Assembly: GCF_013410875.1 (NCBI RefSeq)
Contig: NZ_JACCCU010000003.1
Coordinates: 62,001 to 126,000 of the forward strand
Length of the DNA: 64,000 nucleotides
Reading direction: 5' to 3'
Origin: Tunturiibacter empetritectus
GTDB lineage: Bacteria; Acidobacteriota; Terriglobia; Terriglobales; Acidobacteriaceae
The position numbers and the translations under genes are program-made. The first letter of the stretch is position 1, and each line of letters opens with the position of its first letter. A model generated the notes under the pieces. The model ran no database searches, was not told where the DNA came from, and was given only the letters and a program-made list of their open reading frames with translations. Positions 1 to 9,395 of this stretch are shown here, piece after piece.

Positions 1-2409
1 CGTCAGTGCGTTCGACCCCGCCGAGGTCGAGCCATTGCCCGAAGACGAAGTTGCCGCTGCACCCGTGGTCCCTGACGCCGAACCCGACCGGATATAGAGA
101 TGGTTCAGCTTATTCGGATCGAGCTGAAACTGCGGCTCGGCCTCCAGAATCACGTGATACTGATTCAACTGCGTATACATCGTGTTGATCTGCCGCTGGC
201 CAAACGCATCGTAAAGCGTGTTATCGATCGTCGTCGGCGCCACACCAAGCCGCGAGGCCGTCGCCCGGTCAATCATCAGCGACACCGCCAGCCCGCCCAA
301 CTGCTGGTCCGTCGCAACATCCTCCAGTTCTGGCAACTCCTTCAACCGAGTTACAAATCGAGCCGTCCAGTCGTTCAGCTCGTTCTGATCCGGATCCTCC
401 AGCGAGTACTGGTACTGCGTGCGGCTCACCCGGTCATCCACCGTAATGTTCTGCACCGGCTGCATAAAGATCTGAATGTCCTGCACATCCTTCAGCTTCG
501 ACTGAAGCCGTCGAATCACATCGGAGGCATTCAAATCGCGATCTTCGAGCGGCTTCAGGTTGATCGACATCCTTCCACTGTTCGTCGTGATATTTGTTCC
601 ATCCGCGCCAATAAACGAGGACAGGCTCTCGACAGCAGGATCCGCCAGGATCACCTTCGCCACCTCCTGCTGCTTGACCGCCATCGCCTTCGACCCAATC
701 GTCTGGGGAGCCTGCGTGATTCCCTGGATCACGCCCGTATCCTGCACAGGAAAAAATCCCTTGGGAATAATGATGTACAGAAAGATCGTCAGCATCAACG
801 TCGCAAGAGCAACCAGCAGCGTAATCGTCTGGTAGCGGAGTACAACCTTCAACGTCCGTCCGTAGAACGCAATCATCCGTTCAAAGACGTGCTCCGAGGC
901 TCGATAGAAACGTCCCTGCTGCGCTTCAGGATTGTGTTTTAAAATCCGCGAAGCCATCATCGGCGTCAGCGTCAGCGAAACCACCGCAGACACAACGATC
1001 GTCACCGCCAGCGTCACCGCGAACTCACGGAACAGGCGACCCACAACATCTCCCATGAACAACAGCGGAATCAACACCGCAATCAAAGAGACCGTCAGCG
1101 AAAGAATCGTAAACCCGATCTGCTCCGCGCCCTTCAGCGCCGCCTCCATCGGCGTATCGCCCTCTTCCAGATAGCGCGAGATATTCTCCACCATCACAAT
1201 CGCGTCATCGACGACGAACCCCGTCGAGATCGTCAGCGCCATTAGCGACAGGTTATCCAGGCTGTAGCCAAGCGAGTACATCGCTGCAAAGGTTCCAATC
1301 AGTGACAGCGGCACCGCCACACTTGGAATGATCGTTGCATACAGATTTCGCAGGAACAGGAAGATGACCAGCACTACCAGCCCGATGGTCAGCATTAGTT
1401 CAAACTCAACATCGCTCACCGACGCCTGAATCGGGGTCGTAAGGTCAGTCAGCGTCGTCACCTCGATGCCCTTCGGCAGATTGGCCTCGAGCTGCGGCAG
1501 CAACTTTTTGATGCTCTTGACCACGCTGATCGTGTTTCCACCCGGCTGGCGCTGCACATTCAAAATCACCGCAGGCGTCTGGTTCATCCACGCAGCCTGC
1601 GTCGTGTTCTCAACGCCGTCAAGAATGTGTGCAACATCAGTCAGCATTACAGGCGCTCCGTTGCGATACGCAACCACCACACTCCTGTAGTCCTTGCTGG
1701 TCACGAGCTGATCGTTTGCATCGATCTGGTAGTCTTGCCGCGGCCCGTCGAAGTTCCCCTTTGCAGCATTCACGCTGCTCTGGCTGACCGCCGTACGCAG
1801 ATCCTCAAGGTTGATGCCGTACGACGAGAGCGCCGTCGGATTCGCCTGAATCCGCACCGCAGGCTTCTGTCCGCCGCTGATGCTCACCAACCCAACCCCG
1901 CTCAGCTGCGAGATCTTCGGTGCCAGCCGCGTATCCACCAGATCCTCCACCTGGGAGAGCGGCACCGTCTTCGAAGTAATCGCCAGCGTCAGCACCGGCG
2001 CATCCGCAGGATTCGTCTTGCTATAGATCGGCGGTGCAGGAAGGTTCGCAGGCAGAAAGCTCTGCGAAGCATTGATCGCCGACTGAACCTCTTCTTCCGC
2101 TATATCGATGTTCAAACTGAGATTGAACTGCAGCACCACCACCGAGGTTCCACCCGAACTGCTCGAGGTCATCTGGCTCAACCCCTGCAACTCGCCGAAC
2201 TGGCGCTCCAGCGGAGCCGTCACCGTCGTCGCCATCACCTGCGGACTGGCGCCGGGATAAAACGTCAGCACCTGGATCGTCGGGTAATCGACCTCAGGCA
2301 GCGCCGACACCGGCAACTGCGTGTAACTCACAATACCGACTAGCAGAATCGCAGCCATCAACAACGACGTTGCGACCGGTCGCAAAATAAACGGACGGGA
2401 TGGACTCAA
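1..2409 (-). CDS. RND multidrug efflux permease (HAE1/MdtBC-like), 3' part outside window
   Basis: Inner-membrane proton-driven pump subunit of a tripartite RND exporter, working with the fusion protein encoded just upstream. The translation begins MSPSRPFILRPVATSLLMAAIL, the classical N-terminus before the first transmembrane helix, and continues through periplasmic pore domains to the TM2-6 bundle (GYSLDNLSLMAL, FVVDDAIVMVENI), which carries the conserved Asp pair of RND pumps. About 803 codons are visible and the C-terminus lies beyond base 1. I chose the TTG at 2409-2407: it restores the SPSRPFI start, has GGGAG upstream, and overlaps the TGA of the fusion-protein gene (TTGA), implying translational coupling. 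Substrate cannot be told from sequence. Confidence 0.93.
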   Translation of the reverse strand, partial: MSPSRPFILRPVATSLLMAAILLVGIVSYTQLPVSALPEVDYPTIQVLTFYPGASPQVMATTVTAPLERQFGELQGLSQMTSSSSGGTSVVVLQFNLSLNIDIAEEEVQSAINASQSFLPANLPAPPIYSKTNPADAPVLTLAITSKTVPLSQVEDLVDTRLAPKISQLSGVGLVSISGGQKPAVRIQANPTALSSYGINLEDLRTAVSQSSVNAAKGNFDGPRQDYQIDANDQLVTSKDYRSVVVAYRNGAPVMLTDVAHILDGVENTTQAAWMNQTPAVILNVQRQPGGNTISVVKSIKKLLPQLEANLPKGIEVTTLTDLTTPIQASVSDVEFELMLTIGLVVLVIFLFLRNLYATIIPSVAVPLSLIGTFAAMYSLGYSLDNLSLMALTISTGFVVDDAIVMVENISRYLEEGDTPMEAALKGAEQIGFTILSLTVSLIAVLIPLLFMGDVVGRLFREFAVTLAVTIVVSAVVSLTLTPMMASRILKHNPEAQQGRFYRASEHVFERMIAFYGRTLKVVLRYQTITLLVALATLMLTIFLYIIIPKGFFPVQDTGVIQGITQAPQTIGSKAMAVKQQEVAKVILADPAVESLSSFIGADGTNITTNSGRMSINLKPLEDRDLNASDVIRRLQSKLKDVQDIQIFMQPVQNITVDDRVSRTQYQYSLEDPDQNELNDWTARFVTRLKELPELEDVATDQQLGGLAVSLMIDRATASRLGVAPTTIDNTLYDAFGQRQINTMYTQLNQYHVILEAEPQFQLDPNKLNHLYIRSGSASGTTGAAATSSSGNGSTSAGSNALT

Positions 2410-3656
2410 GGAGCGCTACTCCCAGCCGTCGCTGCCGCAGGAATCGGCTTATTCGACACGCTGACCTTCGAATTGTCCTGCAGCTTGTCGAAGCTGCTGT
2501 TGGCAACCACGTCCCCGGGATTGATCCCGGTCACCTGCGCGGTCTCGCCCTCGACCACCCCCGGCTTTACCGAGCGCATGTGCGCCGTATTATTCTGCAA
2601 AACATAAACAAACGACGCCGTGCCGTTATGCTGAATCGCGGATGTCGGAATCAGCGTCGCTCCCTGCAGCGTATTCACCAGCAGCCGCGCATTCACAAAC
2701 TCATTCGGAAACAGCGACGAATCCTTATTTTCAAACGTCGCCCTAGCCTTCACCGTCCCTGTCGTCGTATCGATCTGGTTATCCAGCGTCAACAACGTCC
2801 CCGTCGCAATCTGCTTCAACGCCGCCCGGTCATAGGCATCCACTGCGAGCTTCGCCTGCTGACGAAGCCGCGGCTGAATCTGCCCCAGGTTGTCCTCCGG
2901 CACCGTAAAGATCACCGTGATCGGCTGCATCTGCGTAATCACCGCAAGCGTCGTCGTCCCCGAGGCCTGCACCACATTTCCCGGATCGACCAGCCGCAGC
3001 CCGACCCTTCCCGAGATCGGCGCCCGAATATGACAGTACCCAACCTGAATCTGGTCGAACTTCACCGTCCCTTCGTCGTTCTTCACCGTGCCCGCATCCT
3101 GCAGCACAATCTTCTCCTGGTCATCCAGCGTCTGCTTCGGAATCGCATTCCTCGACCACGCATCGCGATATCGATTAAGATCCATCGTCGCCTGCGCCAG
3201 CGTAGCCTGATCGCGCTCCAATACACCTTGCGCCTGCATCAGCGTCGCCTCAAACGGCCGCGGGTCGATCTCAATCAACGGATCGCCCTTCCGCACAACC
3301 TGGCCCTCCTTGAAGCGCACCGCGACAACCGGCCCCGTCACCTGGCTTGTAATCGAAGCCGTGTAAACCGGAGTCACCGTCCCAATCGCATCGAGGTACA
3401 CGCCAATGTTGCCCTTCTGTGCGGTTGCGGTCGTTAGCGCCACCGCCCCACCCCCGGCACCCCGCTTCGGAGCAGCGTTCGTGCCCGAATCTTCGTGATG
3501 CCGTAACACCAGAAAGAAACCAATAGCAAAGATCAGCAGCAATACGACCCACACAATAACCCGAAGCAGCTTACTTCGAGACGAGGTCGGAGGAGGAGCC
3601 GGAAGTTGATGATCCGGCCCAACGATGGGGTGCTGTTCATGCGATTCGGCTGGCAA
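2406..3656 (-). CDS. RND efflux membrane fusion protein (HlyD/MdtA family)
   Basis: Periplasmic adaptor linking the RND pump to an outer-membrane channel. The 416-residue product has a short cytoplasmic N-terminus, one membrane anchor (LLRVIVWVVLLLIFAIGFFLVL, about residues 29-50), then the barrel-sandwich lipoyl halves (GPVVAVRFKEGQVVRKGDPLIEID and HIRAPISGRVGLRLVDPGNVV) around an alpha-hairpin, and a beta-barrel (ITVIFTVPEDNLGQIQ). No ATG fits the frame. The start is TTG at 3656-3654 with GGGAG about six bases upstream. Its stop overlaps the permease start. No outer-membrane channel gene is visible, so that part is encoded elsewhere or beyond base 1. Confidence 0.93.
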   Translation of the reverse strand: MPAESHEQHPIVGPDHQLPAPPPTSSRSKLLRVIVWVVLLLIFAIGFFLVLRHHEDSGTNAAPKRGAGGGAVALTTATAQKGNIGVYLDAIGTVTPVYTASITSQVTGPVVAVRFKEGQVVRKGDPLIEIDPRPFEATLMQAQGVLERDQATLAQATMDLNRYRDAWSRNAIPKQTLDDQEKIVLQDAGTVKNDEGTVKFDQIQVGYCHIRAPISGRVGLRLVDPGNVVQASGTTTLAVITQMQPITVIFTVPEDNLGQIQPRLRQQAKLAVDAYDRAALKQIATGTLLTLDNQIDTTTGTVKARATFENKDSSLFPNEFVNARLLVNTLQGATLIPTSAIQHNGTASFVYVLQNNTAHMRSVKPGVVEGETAQVTGINPGDVVANSSFDKLQDNSKVSVSNKPIPAAATAGSSAP

Positions 3657-3875
3657 TACGTCTCCCTTGCCACATCAGAGAATTTTTTTTGGACAGAAAA
3701 TGTGCAGCAGGTCCCTAATCTTATCGACGGATGAGCCCGTACAAAGACTCAGCTTCGGCCCACGCAACCGTCAACTTTTATCTGATCGACAGCTCAATAA
3801 GCAATGACTCCTCAATAAGATGCCTGCAAAATCCCACACGATGTCCCCAGCCTTCCCCTTCCCGCGACTCTCCCG

Positions 3876-3905
3876 TTGAGCCCACCGCCCACAGCATGGT
3901 ATGAT
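3876..3905 (+). promoter_or_regulatory. Predicted sigma-70 promoter for rpmB
   Basis: TTGAGC at 3876-3881 and TATGAT at 3900-3905 are separated by 18 bases. It lies in the divergent gap 3657-4053, which holds no gene. The leader to rpmB would be about 140 nt and contains a short hairpin, CTACCC/GGGTAG, at about 3921-3938. Prediction from sequence only. Confidence 0.55.
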
Positions 3906-4053
3906 TACGAATCGGCAGACTACCCTTCATCGGGTAGCGGTCAGGAGCGACCCCGCTCCCAGTACCATCCTTCCCGACCCCGTTTTGAGGCTTCTTTCAC
4001 TCAGGCGCATGTCCCCGGGAATCTTCTGCGACTCAGGATTGGAGCACTTCGTC

Positions 4054-4242
4054 ATGGCACAAAAATGTGATCTTTGCGGCAAAGGCCCGCAGTTTGGCAA
4101 CAACATCTCTCACGCCCACAACACCACCCGTCGTCGTTGGAACGTGAACCTCCAGCCCGTCAAGGCCCAGGTCAACGGTGCCAGCAAGCGCATGCGCGTC
4201 TGCACCAGCTGCATCAAGACCGGCAAAGTCGTAAAAGGCTAA
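4054..4242 (+). CDS. rpmB: 50S ribosomal protein L28
   Basis: Structural protein of the large ribosomal subunit. The 62-residue product matches L28 in length and sequence (MAQKCDLCGKGPQFGNNISHA, then RRRWNVNLQ and TSCIKTGKVVKG). It carries a CxxC pair near the N-terminus (CDLC) and a CTSC near the C-terminus, so it is the zinc-binding form. The ATG at 4054 is preceded by TTGGAG about nine bases upstream. Longer upstream extension of the frame has no L28 similarity. The gene appears monocistronic, with its own promoter and terminator. Confidence 0.96.
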   Translation: MAQKCDLCGKGPQFGNNISHAHNTTRRRWNVNLQPVKAQVNGASKRMRVCTSCIKTGKVVKG

Positions 4243-4268
4243 CCAGCTCTAACCTCCAGAAACAGAAT

Positions 4269-4306
4269 GCCCCAGCCGCGACCTAGCCGGCTGGGGCTTT
4301 TCCTGT
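4269..4306 (+). terminator. Rho-independent terminator after rpmB
   Basis: GCCCCAGCCG (4269-4278) pairs with CGGCTGGGGC (4288-4297) and is followed by TTTTCCTGTTTTT. It lies 27 bases after the rpmB stop and just before the 3' end of the convergent msrB gene. Confidence 0.85.
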
Positions 4307-4319
4307 TTTTCAGCTCAAT

Positions 4320-4730
4320 TTACTGTTTCTCAAAACCCAACGAAGCGCTATTGATGCAGTACCGCAGCCCCGTCGGCTTCGGACCATCCGGGAAGACATG
4401 CCCCAGGTGAGCCCCACAGGTCGCACACTGCACCTCCACCCGCCTCATCCCAAGCGAATTGTCCTCGATCGACACAATCGCATCCGGCGAAACCGGGTTC
4501 CAGAAGCTCGGCCAACCGCTCCCCGACTCGAACTTCTTATCCGAGGTAAACAGCGGCGCATTGCAAGCCCCGCAGTGATACACCCCGTCCTCATGGTTAT
4601 TCACCAAAATCCCGGTAAACGGACGCTCCGTCCCGCCCTCACGCATCACATGAAACTGCTCCGGAGTCAGCAGCTCACGCCACTCCGCCTCCGTCTTATG
4701 AACCTTCTCACCCTTTGTCACTTCGGCCAT
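4320..4730 (-). CDS. msrB: Peptide-methionine (R)-S-oxide reductase MsrB
   Basis: Repairs oxidised proteins by reducing methionine-R-sulfoxide residues with thioredoxin. The 136-residue protein has two zinc CxxC motifs (CGAC and CATC), the signature GSGWPSFW, and the catalytic cysteine in RYCINSASL near the C-terminus. Length is normal for a single-domain MsrB, with no MsrA fusion. No signal peptide is seen, so it should be cytoplasmic. The downstream minus-strand neighbourhood ends against rpmB. Confidence 0.96.
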   Translation of the reverse strand: MAEVTKGEKVHKTEAEWRELLTPEQFHVMREGGTERPFTGILVNNHEDGVYHCGACNAPLFTSDKKFESGSGWPSFWNPVSPDAIVSIEDNSLGMRRVEVQCATCGAHLGHVFPDGPKPTGLRYCINSASLGFEKQ

Positions 4731-4782
4731 CGTTCCGACCTCCTGTCGTCTACCAATTAGATGCCAGGCCGCCCATTATGTT

Positions 4783-5199
4783 TCAGGCGGCACCCTTCAC
4801 GATCACTTCAATCTCCACCAGCGCATCCTTTGGCAGCCCGGCCACTGCCACCGTCGACCGCGCCGGCGGCACCACGCCCTCAGGCGCCAGGTACTTCGCA
4901 TAAACCTCGTTCATCGCCGCAAAGTCCCCCATCGACTTCAAAAACACAGTCGTCTTCACCACATGACTCAGATCCAGCCCGGCCTGCGCGAGCACCGCCT
5001 TCACATTCTCCAGCGCCCTCGCCGTCTGTTCCGCAATCCCCCCGGCAACCATCTGCCCTGTAGCTGGATCCAGGCCAACCTGCCCCGACGCAAACAACAT
5101 ATCCCCCACCCGCACCGCCTGCGAGTACGGCCCAATCGCCCCCGGCGCCTCTTTCGTCGAAACCGCCGTCTTCCCCTGATCGCTCAAAAGTTCGCTCAT
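4783..5199 (-). CDS. RidA family protein (Rid/YjgF/UK114)
   Basis: Likely enamine/imine deaminase that hydrolyses reactive 2-aminoacrylate-type intermediates made by PLP enzymes. The protein contains the family landmarks GAIGPYSQAVRVGDMLFASGQVGLDP, the NVKAVL segment, and a C-terminal PPARSTVAVAGLPKDALVEIEVIVK, including the conserved Arg that binds the substrate carboxylate. The open frame extends upstream, but the ATG at 5199 (MSELLSDQGK) gives a normal 138-residue size. Rid paralogues differ in substrate, so RidA itself is not assured. Confidence 0.9.
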   Translation of the reverse strand: MSELLSDQGKTAVSTKEAPGAIGPYSQAVRVGDMLFASGQVGLDPATGQMVAGGIAEQTARALENVKAVLAQAGLDLSHVVKTTVFLKSMGDFAAMNEVYAKYLAPEGVVPPARSTVAVAGLPKDALVEIEVIVKGAA

Positions 5200-5342
5200 G
5201 CCGCTAAGTCTATCCCGTTCTTCAGACAATGAAAAACCCCACGCGGCAGAGCATCGATACGATCCCTTCGCACAGCCATGCCCGCTCAGGATCAATCTAT
5301 TGATGGATGTTCCGCCGAACTGCAAAACGATATCCTCCCTCA

Positions 5343-6410
5343 ATGGCGATCCCGACTGAACCCATCGGCAGCATCCCCCGTCCACCTGCATTGCTCGAAG
5401 CCTCCGTCGCCTTCCACAACCAGCAAATCAGCAATGAGGCGCTTGAAGAAGCCACCGCCGAGGCACTCCGCGACACCATCCAGCGATTCGAGCAAACCGG
5501 ATCCCCCATCCTCACCGACGGCGAACAGACCAAGCCCAGCTTCGCAACCTATCCCCTCTCCGGGCTCACCAATCTCGCTCCCGACGGAGTCACGATTCCC
5601 TTCGCCGATGGCCACGTCCGTCAACTACCTCGCCTCACCGCAGGTCCCTTCCGCTACGGCGTGCACGCTGCCAGCTACCTCAGCGCAGCTCGTCGCTACA
5701 CCCGGCTCCCGATAAAACAGGCCGTCATCTCCGCCTCTGCCTTGAGCCTCCTCTATCCATCGGCGGGCATACCGGGCTATCCTCGCGAGGAGTTTCTGGC
5801 CGACCTCATCGACGAAGCTGCCGCCGACATCCGTGGCGCCCTCCAGGCCGGAGCAGCCTCTGTCCAGATCGACTTCACCGAAGCCAGGCTCTCCCTCAAA
5901 CTCGATCCCTCAGCCGGCTTACTGCGCAGCTTCATAGCCCTCAACAATCAGGTCCTCGAACGCTTCACCCCCGAAGAGCGCCTTCTCATCGGCGTTCACG
6001 TCTGTCCCGGGGGCGACCACGACTCCACTCACAGCGCCGACGTGGACTACTCAACGTTGTTACCTGACCTCTTCCAGTTGAACGCCGGACGCTTCTACCT
6101 CCAAATGGCCAGCGAACCCGACAGAAAACGAATCCTCCAACTGGTAGGCCAGCTCCTTCAACCGAATCACACCATCTTCATCGGCGTCATCGATCCCATC
6201 GATCCGAAGATTGAAACCCCAGCTCAGGTGCGCGATCGCGTCCTCGAAGCGGCCTCTCTCCTCCCGGCAGCACAGCTCGGAACCACCGATGACTGCGGAT
6301 TCGCTCCCTTCGCCGATGACACCTCCACCGCTCGTGACCTTGCCTTCAGCAAAATTCAGGCCAGAGTCGAGGGCACCGAACTTGCCGCGCGGGAACTTGG
6401 CCTCTCCTAG
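5343..6410 (+). CDS. MetE C-terminal-domain-like methyltransferase (core-MetE type)
   Basis: A 355-residue stand-alone relative of the C-terminal catalytic barrel of cobalamin-independent methionine synthase. It begins IGSIPRPP as in MetE-like proteins. The zinc-ligand positions are present: the His and Cys in GVHVCPGGD, a Glu in MASEPDR, and the late Cys in TDDCGFAPF. The N-terminal folate-binding half of full MetE is absent. Known core-MetE proteins take methyl groups from donors other than methyl-folate, so methionine formation is plausible but not proven. The ATG at 5343 (MAIPTEPIG) fits the family; an earlier ATG at 5307 would add 12 unconserved residues. Confidence 0.8.
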   Translation: MAIPTEPIGSIPRPPALLEASVAFHNQQISNEALEEATAEALRDTIQRFEQTGSPILTDGEQTKPSFATYPLSGLTNLAPDGVTIPFADGHVRQLPRLTAGPFRYGVHAASYLSAARRYTRLPIKQAVISASALSLLYPSAGIPGYPREEFLADLIDEAAADIRGALQAGAASVQIDFTEARLSLKLDPSAGLLRSFIALNNQVLERFTPEERLLIGVHVCPGGDHDSTHSADVDYSTLLPDLFQLNAGRFYLQMASEPDRKRILQLVGQLLQPNHTIFIGVIDPIDPKIETPAQVRDRVLEAASLLPAAQLGTTDDCGFAPFADDTSTARDLAFSKIQARVEGTELAARELGLS

Positions 6411-6532
6411 AACCACCCGTCCTCGATCCAATGAAAATCCATCACAATTAACCAAAATTGGAGCGCTTGGCGACCTCCATAAATCCACCTATCCAGCGGA
6501 ACATTCCCCTCACTCCTTCGTACACTGTTTGC

Positions 6533-8104
6533 ATGAGTGCGACCCCATCGGCAACTCTTGCGCCAAAACAAGACCGAACCCCATCTCTCCTGACCTCCGG
6601 AACCGCCATCATCGTCTACGTCGCCTTGGTGCGTCTCGTCCTCTACTTTTTTGCCGGACCACGCTACGGATACTTTCGCGATGAACTCTACTACCTGGCC
6701 TGCGGGGAACACCCCGCCTGGGGATACGTCGATCAGCCGCCACTCATCGGATGGATCGCCTGGCTCCTTCAGCACACCATCGGGACCTCGCTTTGGGCTC
6801 TGCGTCTCCTGCCAGCCCTTGCCGGTGCTGCCACCATCCTTCTTGCCGGCCTCCTCGCACGCGAACTAGGTGGCCGCCGCTGGGCGATGTTCCTCGCCTC
6901 ATTTGCAGCATTGATGGCCCCCGTCTCCCTCGCCCTGTCCCACCTGTTCACCATGAACGCCTTCGATCCCCTGCTCTGGGCCGCGATCGCATACCTCGTC
7001 GTGCGTATCGCGAAGACAGGCAACGAGCCCCTCTGGCTTGCCGTCGGCGCCCTTGCAGGTGCCACGATCCTCAACAAGTACGCCGTCATCTTCTGGCTCT
7101 CGGGGCTGATTATCGGCGTCTGCCTGACACCTCTACGTCAAAGTCTGCGTCATCGCTGGTTTTGGTTCGGCTGCGCCCTGGCAGCGGCCATCGCTCTCCC
7201 CAACTTCCTATGGCAATGGCAGCACCAGTTCCCCTTTCTCCAGCTCATGGCCAATGTCCGAAAGAGTGGCCGCGACATTCTCCTCTCCCCGCTGCCTTTT
7301 CTCCAGGCCCAGGCACAGATGCTTGGCTTTGTCGCCGCGCTGCTCGTGCCCTTTGCGCTTCTGTTCTTCTTTTCCAGGCAGGGCCGTCCATATCGCGCTC
7401 TCGGATGGGCCTATCTCATATTTCTCGCCGAAATGATGATCCTTCACGGCAAAATGTACTACGTCGCCCCCGTATACCCCATCATGTTCGCCGCCGGTGC
7501 AGTCTGGATCGAAGCCGTCACAGATTCCACCCTCTGGATCTGGGTCAAACCCGCTCTCGCGCTCGCAATCCTCGCCGTCGGCGGCATCTATGCTCCAACG
7601 ATTCTGCCCATCCTCAGCGTCCCGAACTTCCTCGCCTACGAGCACAAGACCGGCATCGAGCAACAGAAGTTCGAAAATATGCCACAGGGGGTTCTCCCGC
7701 AGTTGTACGCCGACATGTTTGGCTGGGAGCAGATCGCCCAGCGAGTGGCCGTGTACTATCACAGCCTCTCGCCGGAGGAACAACAGAAGACCGCCATCTT
7801 CGCCAATAACTACGGCGACGCCGGAGCCATCGACTTCTTCGGGCCCAGGTACGGCCTCCCCAAATCCATCGGAGTTCATCAGAACTACTGGATCTGGGGA
7901 CCCCGTAGCTACACAGGCGAGAGCATCATCGTCCTCGGAGAGGGCAATGAACGCAACATGCAGACAAAATGCACCAGCTACTCGATTATCGGCAATACGG
8001 AGTACCCGCTCTCCCGCCGCGATGAATGGGGACCCATCTATCACTGCCGCGGATTCAAGCGGAACCTGCAAACGATCTGGCCGGACCTCAAGCGTTGGAA
8101 TTGA
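6533..8104 (+). CDS. Glycosyltransferase family 39 (PMT/ArnT-like) membrane protein
   Basis: Polytopic inner-membrane transferase that likely moves a sugar from a polyprenyl-phosphate donor to a lipid or protein acceptor at the periplasmic face. The N-terminal region has the GT39 landmark YFRDELYYLACGEHPAWGYVDQPPL, with the Asp-Glu of the catalytic loop, followed by about ten hydrophobic helices and a soluble C-terminal domain (from about residue 380). The 523-residue length is normal. Start chosen at ATG 6533; a TACACT box six bases upstream and no Shine-Dalgarno suggest a leaderless message. Acceptor unknown. Confidence 0.88.
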   Translation: MSATPSATLAPKQDRTPSLLTSGTAIIVYVALVRLVLYFFAGPRYGYFRDELYYLACGEHPAWGYVDQPPLIGWIAWLLQHTIGTSLWALRLLPALAGAATILLAGLLARELGGRRWAMFLASFAALMAPVSLALSHLFTMNAFDPLLWAAIAYLVVRIAKTGNEPLWLAVGALAGATILNKYAVIFWLSGLIIGVCLTPLRQSLRHRWFWFGCALAAAIALPNFLWQWQHQFPFLQLMANVRKSGRDILLSPLPFLQAQAQMLGFVAALLVPFALLFFFSRQGRPYRALGWAYLIFLAEMMILHGKMYYVAPVYPIMFAAGAVWIEAVTDSTLWIWVKPALALAILAVGGIYAPTILPILSVPNFLAYEHKTGIEQQKFENMPQGVLPQLYADMFGWEQIAQRVAVYYHSLSPEEQQKTAIFANNYGDAGAIDFFGPRYGLPKSIGVHQNYWIWGPRSYTGESIIVLGEGNERNMQTKCTSYSIIGNTEYPLSRRDEWGPIYHCRGFKRNLQTIWPDLKRWN

Positions 8105-8255
8105 GCATCGACTCTATGCCGAGCAGCCGGGCCAACAGACCCGCCTTTTCGTCTACCCAAATCAAAAGTCACCGCATGACAAATCCATAAATATTTCTTT
8201 CTTACGCCCGCACTCCTGCTAAATCAGTCATATATTGGGTGCGAGGTGAACAAAC

Positions 8256-8663
8256 ATGGGAATTATGGATATGATCCAATCGCTCGCCGGTCAGACTGGA
8301 GCCGCAGCCGGCACCGATCAGGCTAAAGTTGCAGGTGGCTTCATTGAAGCTCTCACCCAGCATCCCGAAGGTATTCAGGGCGTTCTCGACGCCTTCAAGA
8401 ACAACGGAATGGCCGAGCACGTCAACAACTGGGGCGCAGGTCAGGCCACCACAGCCACTCCCGAGCAGGTCCAGCAGGGTCTCGGCGGAACCGGCCTCAT
8501 CGAGGCCACTGCAGCCAAAGCCGGCGTCTCGCCTCAGATCGTTCAGGTAGCCCTCGCCACCGTCCTGCCTATGGTCATCCAGCACTTCGCTCCCAACGGA
8601 CAGGCCGCGCCGACCAGCTCCATGGGCAGCATGGCACAGAGTCTCCTCAGCAAATTCGTCTAA
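8256..8663 (+). CDS. DUF937/YidB-like protein
   Basis: A 135-residue soluble protein of unknown function. MGIMDMIQSLAGQTG, the alternation of glycine-rich and helical segments, and the final VALATVLPMVIQHFAPNG match the DUF937 (YidB-like) pattern. The ATG at 8256 has AGGTGA about seven bases upstream. It is followed after 118 bases by a LysM protein in the same direction, and the two may share a transcript. Confidence 0.8.
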   Translation: MGIMDMIQSLAGQTGAAAGTDQAKVAGGFIEALTQHPEGIQGVLDAFKNNGMAEHVNNWGAGQATTATPEQVQQGLGGTGLIEATAAKAGVSPQIVQVALATVLPMVIQHFAPNGQAAPTSSMGSMAQSLLSKFV

Positions 8664-8781
8664 ACCGCAAGGTCGAAGCGGAACAACTTCGCAGGATCAT
8701 TTTCAGGAGCGCAGGGGCCCCGCGCTTCCTCCCAACAGCATCAACCAAACAGTCAGCCAAGCTGACAAGGAGAGCTACGCC

Positions 8782-9174
8782 ATGGCAGATCTAGACGCAT
8801 TGAAACAGAAGTACGCCGGTGTCATTGCATCCCTGCAGAAGTTCGCCCCCTACGGAGCCACCCTCGATGCAGTCGACCTCGACGGCGAGAAGCTCCACAT
8901 CAAAGGCAGCGTTCCCTCCCGCGTCATCCTCGAGCGCGTATGGGACGAGATCAAAAAGGCGGACCCCACCTACGCCGACCTCCACCACGAGATCACCAAC
9001 ACCGGCGGAGATACCCAGGCCTACACCATCAAATCCGGCGACACCCTCGGTGCCATCAGCCAGCTCTTCTACGCCACCGCCAGCAAATATACTCAGATCG
9101 CTCAGGCCAACAATATCTCCGACCCCAACAAGATCCAGGCCGGTGCCACCCTTCAGCTCCCCGTAATCACCTAG
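8782..9174 (+). CDS. LysM peptidoglycan-binding protein (BON-LysM/Kbp-like)
   Basis: A 130-residue protein with an N-terminal BON-like domain (residues 1-70: LHIKGSVPSRVILERVWDEIKKADPTYADLHHEI) and a C-terminal LysM domain (residues 77-127: YTIKSGDTLGAISQLFYATASKYTQIAQANNI..IQAGATLQLPV). LysM domains bind N-acetylglucosamine polymers such as peptidoglycan. No signal peptide is visible, as in E. coli Kbp/YgaU. GGAGAG lies about nine bases before the ATG. Exact role unknown. Confidence 0.9.
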   Translation: MADLDALKQKYAGVIASLQKFAPYGATLDAVDLDGEKLHIKGSVPSRVILERVWDEIKKADPTYADLHHEITNTGGDTQAYTIKSGDTLGAISQLFYATASKYTQIAQANNISDPNKIQAGATLQLPVIT

Positions 9175-9395
9175 CGCAAAGTCATTTAGGAGCACCGCCG
9201 CGGTGGTTAGAGCAAACGCCGTAGTGGGGTATGCCGTAGTGGGGTGTAGAGTCGCCTTCGCTTTCTTGTTTGTCATTCCCGAAGGGAATCTGCGTCCGCA
9301 GTCTCTAACCCCCTCATAGAATCACCGGTAGCCTCATGTCTCGATTCTGAGACATGGGGCACACGGCCAAGCCACCTCCGCAAGGGCAGCCTCAA

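Noticed and set aside
100..3437. Arg/His-rich plus-strand frames over the efflux genes
   Set aside because: Shadows of the minus-strand RND permease and fusion protein.
6751..8071. Two long frames overlapping the GT39 gene
   Set aside because: No motifs and extreme Arg/Pro or Gly/Asp bias; GT39 is clearly the coding frame.
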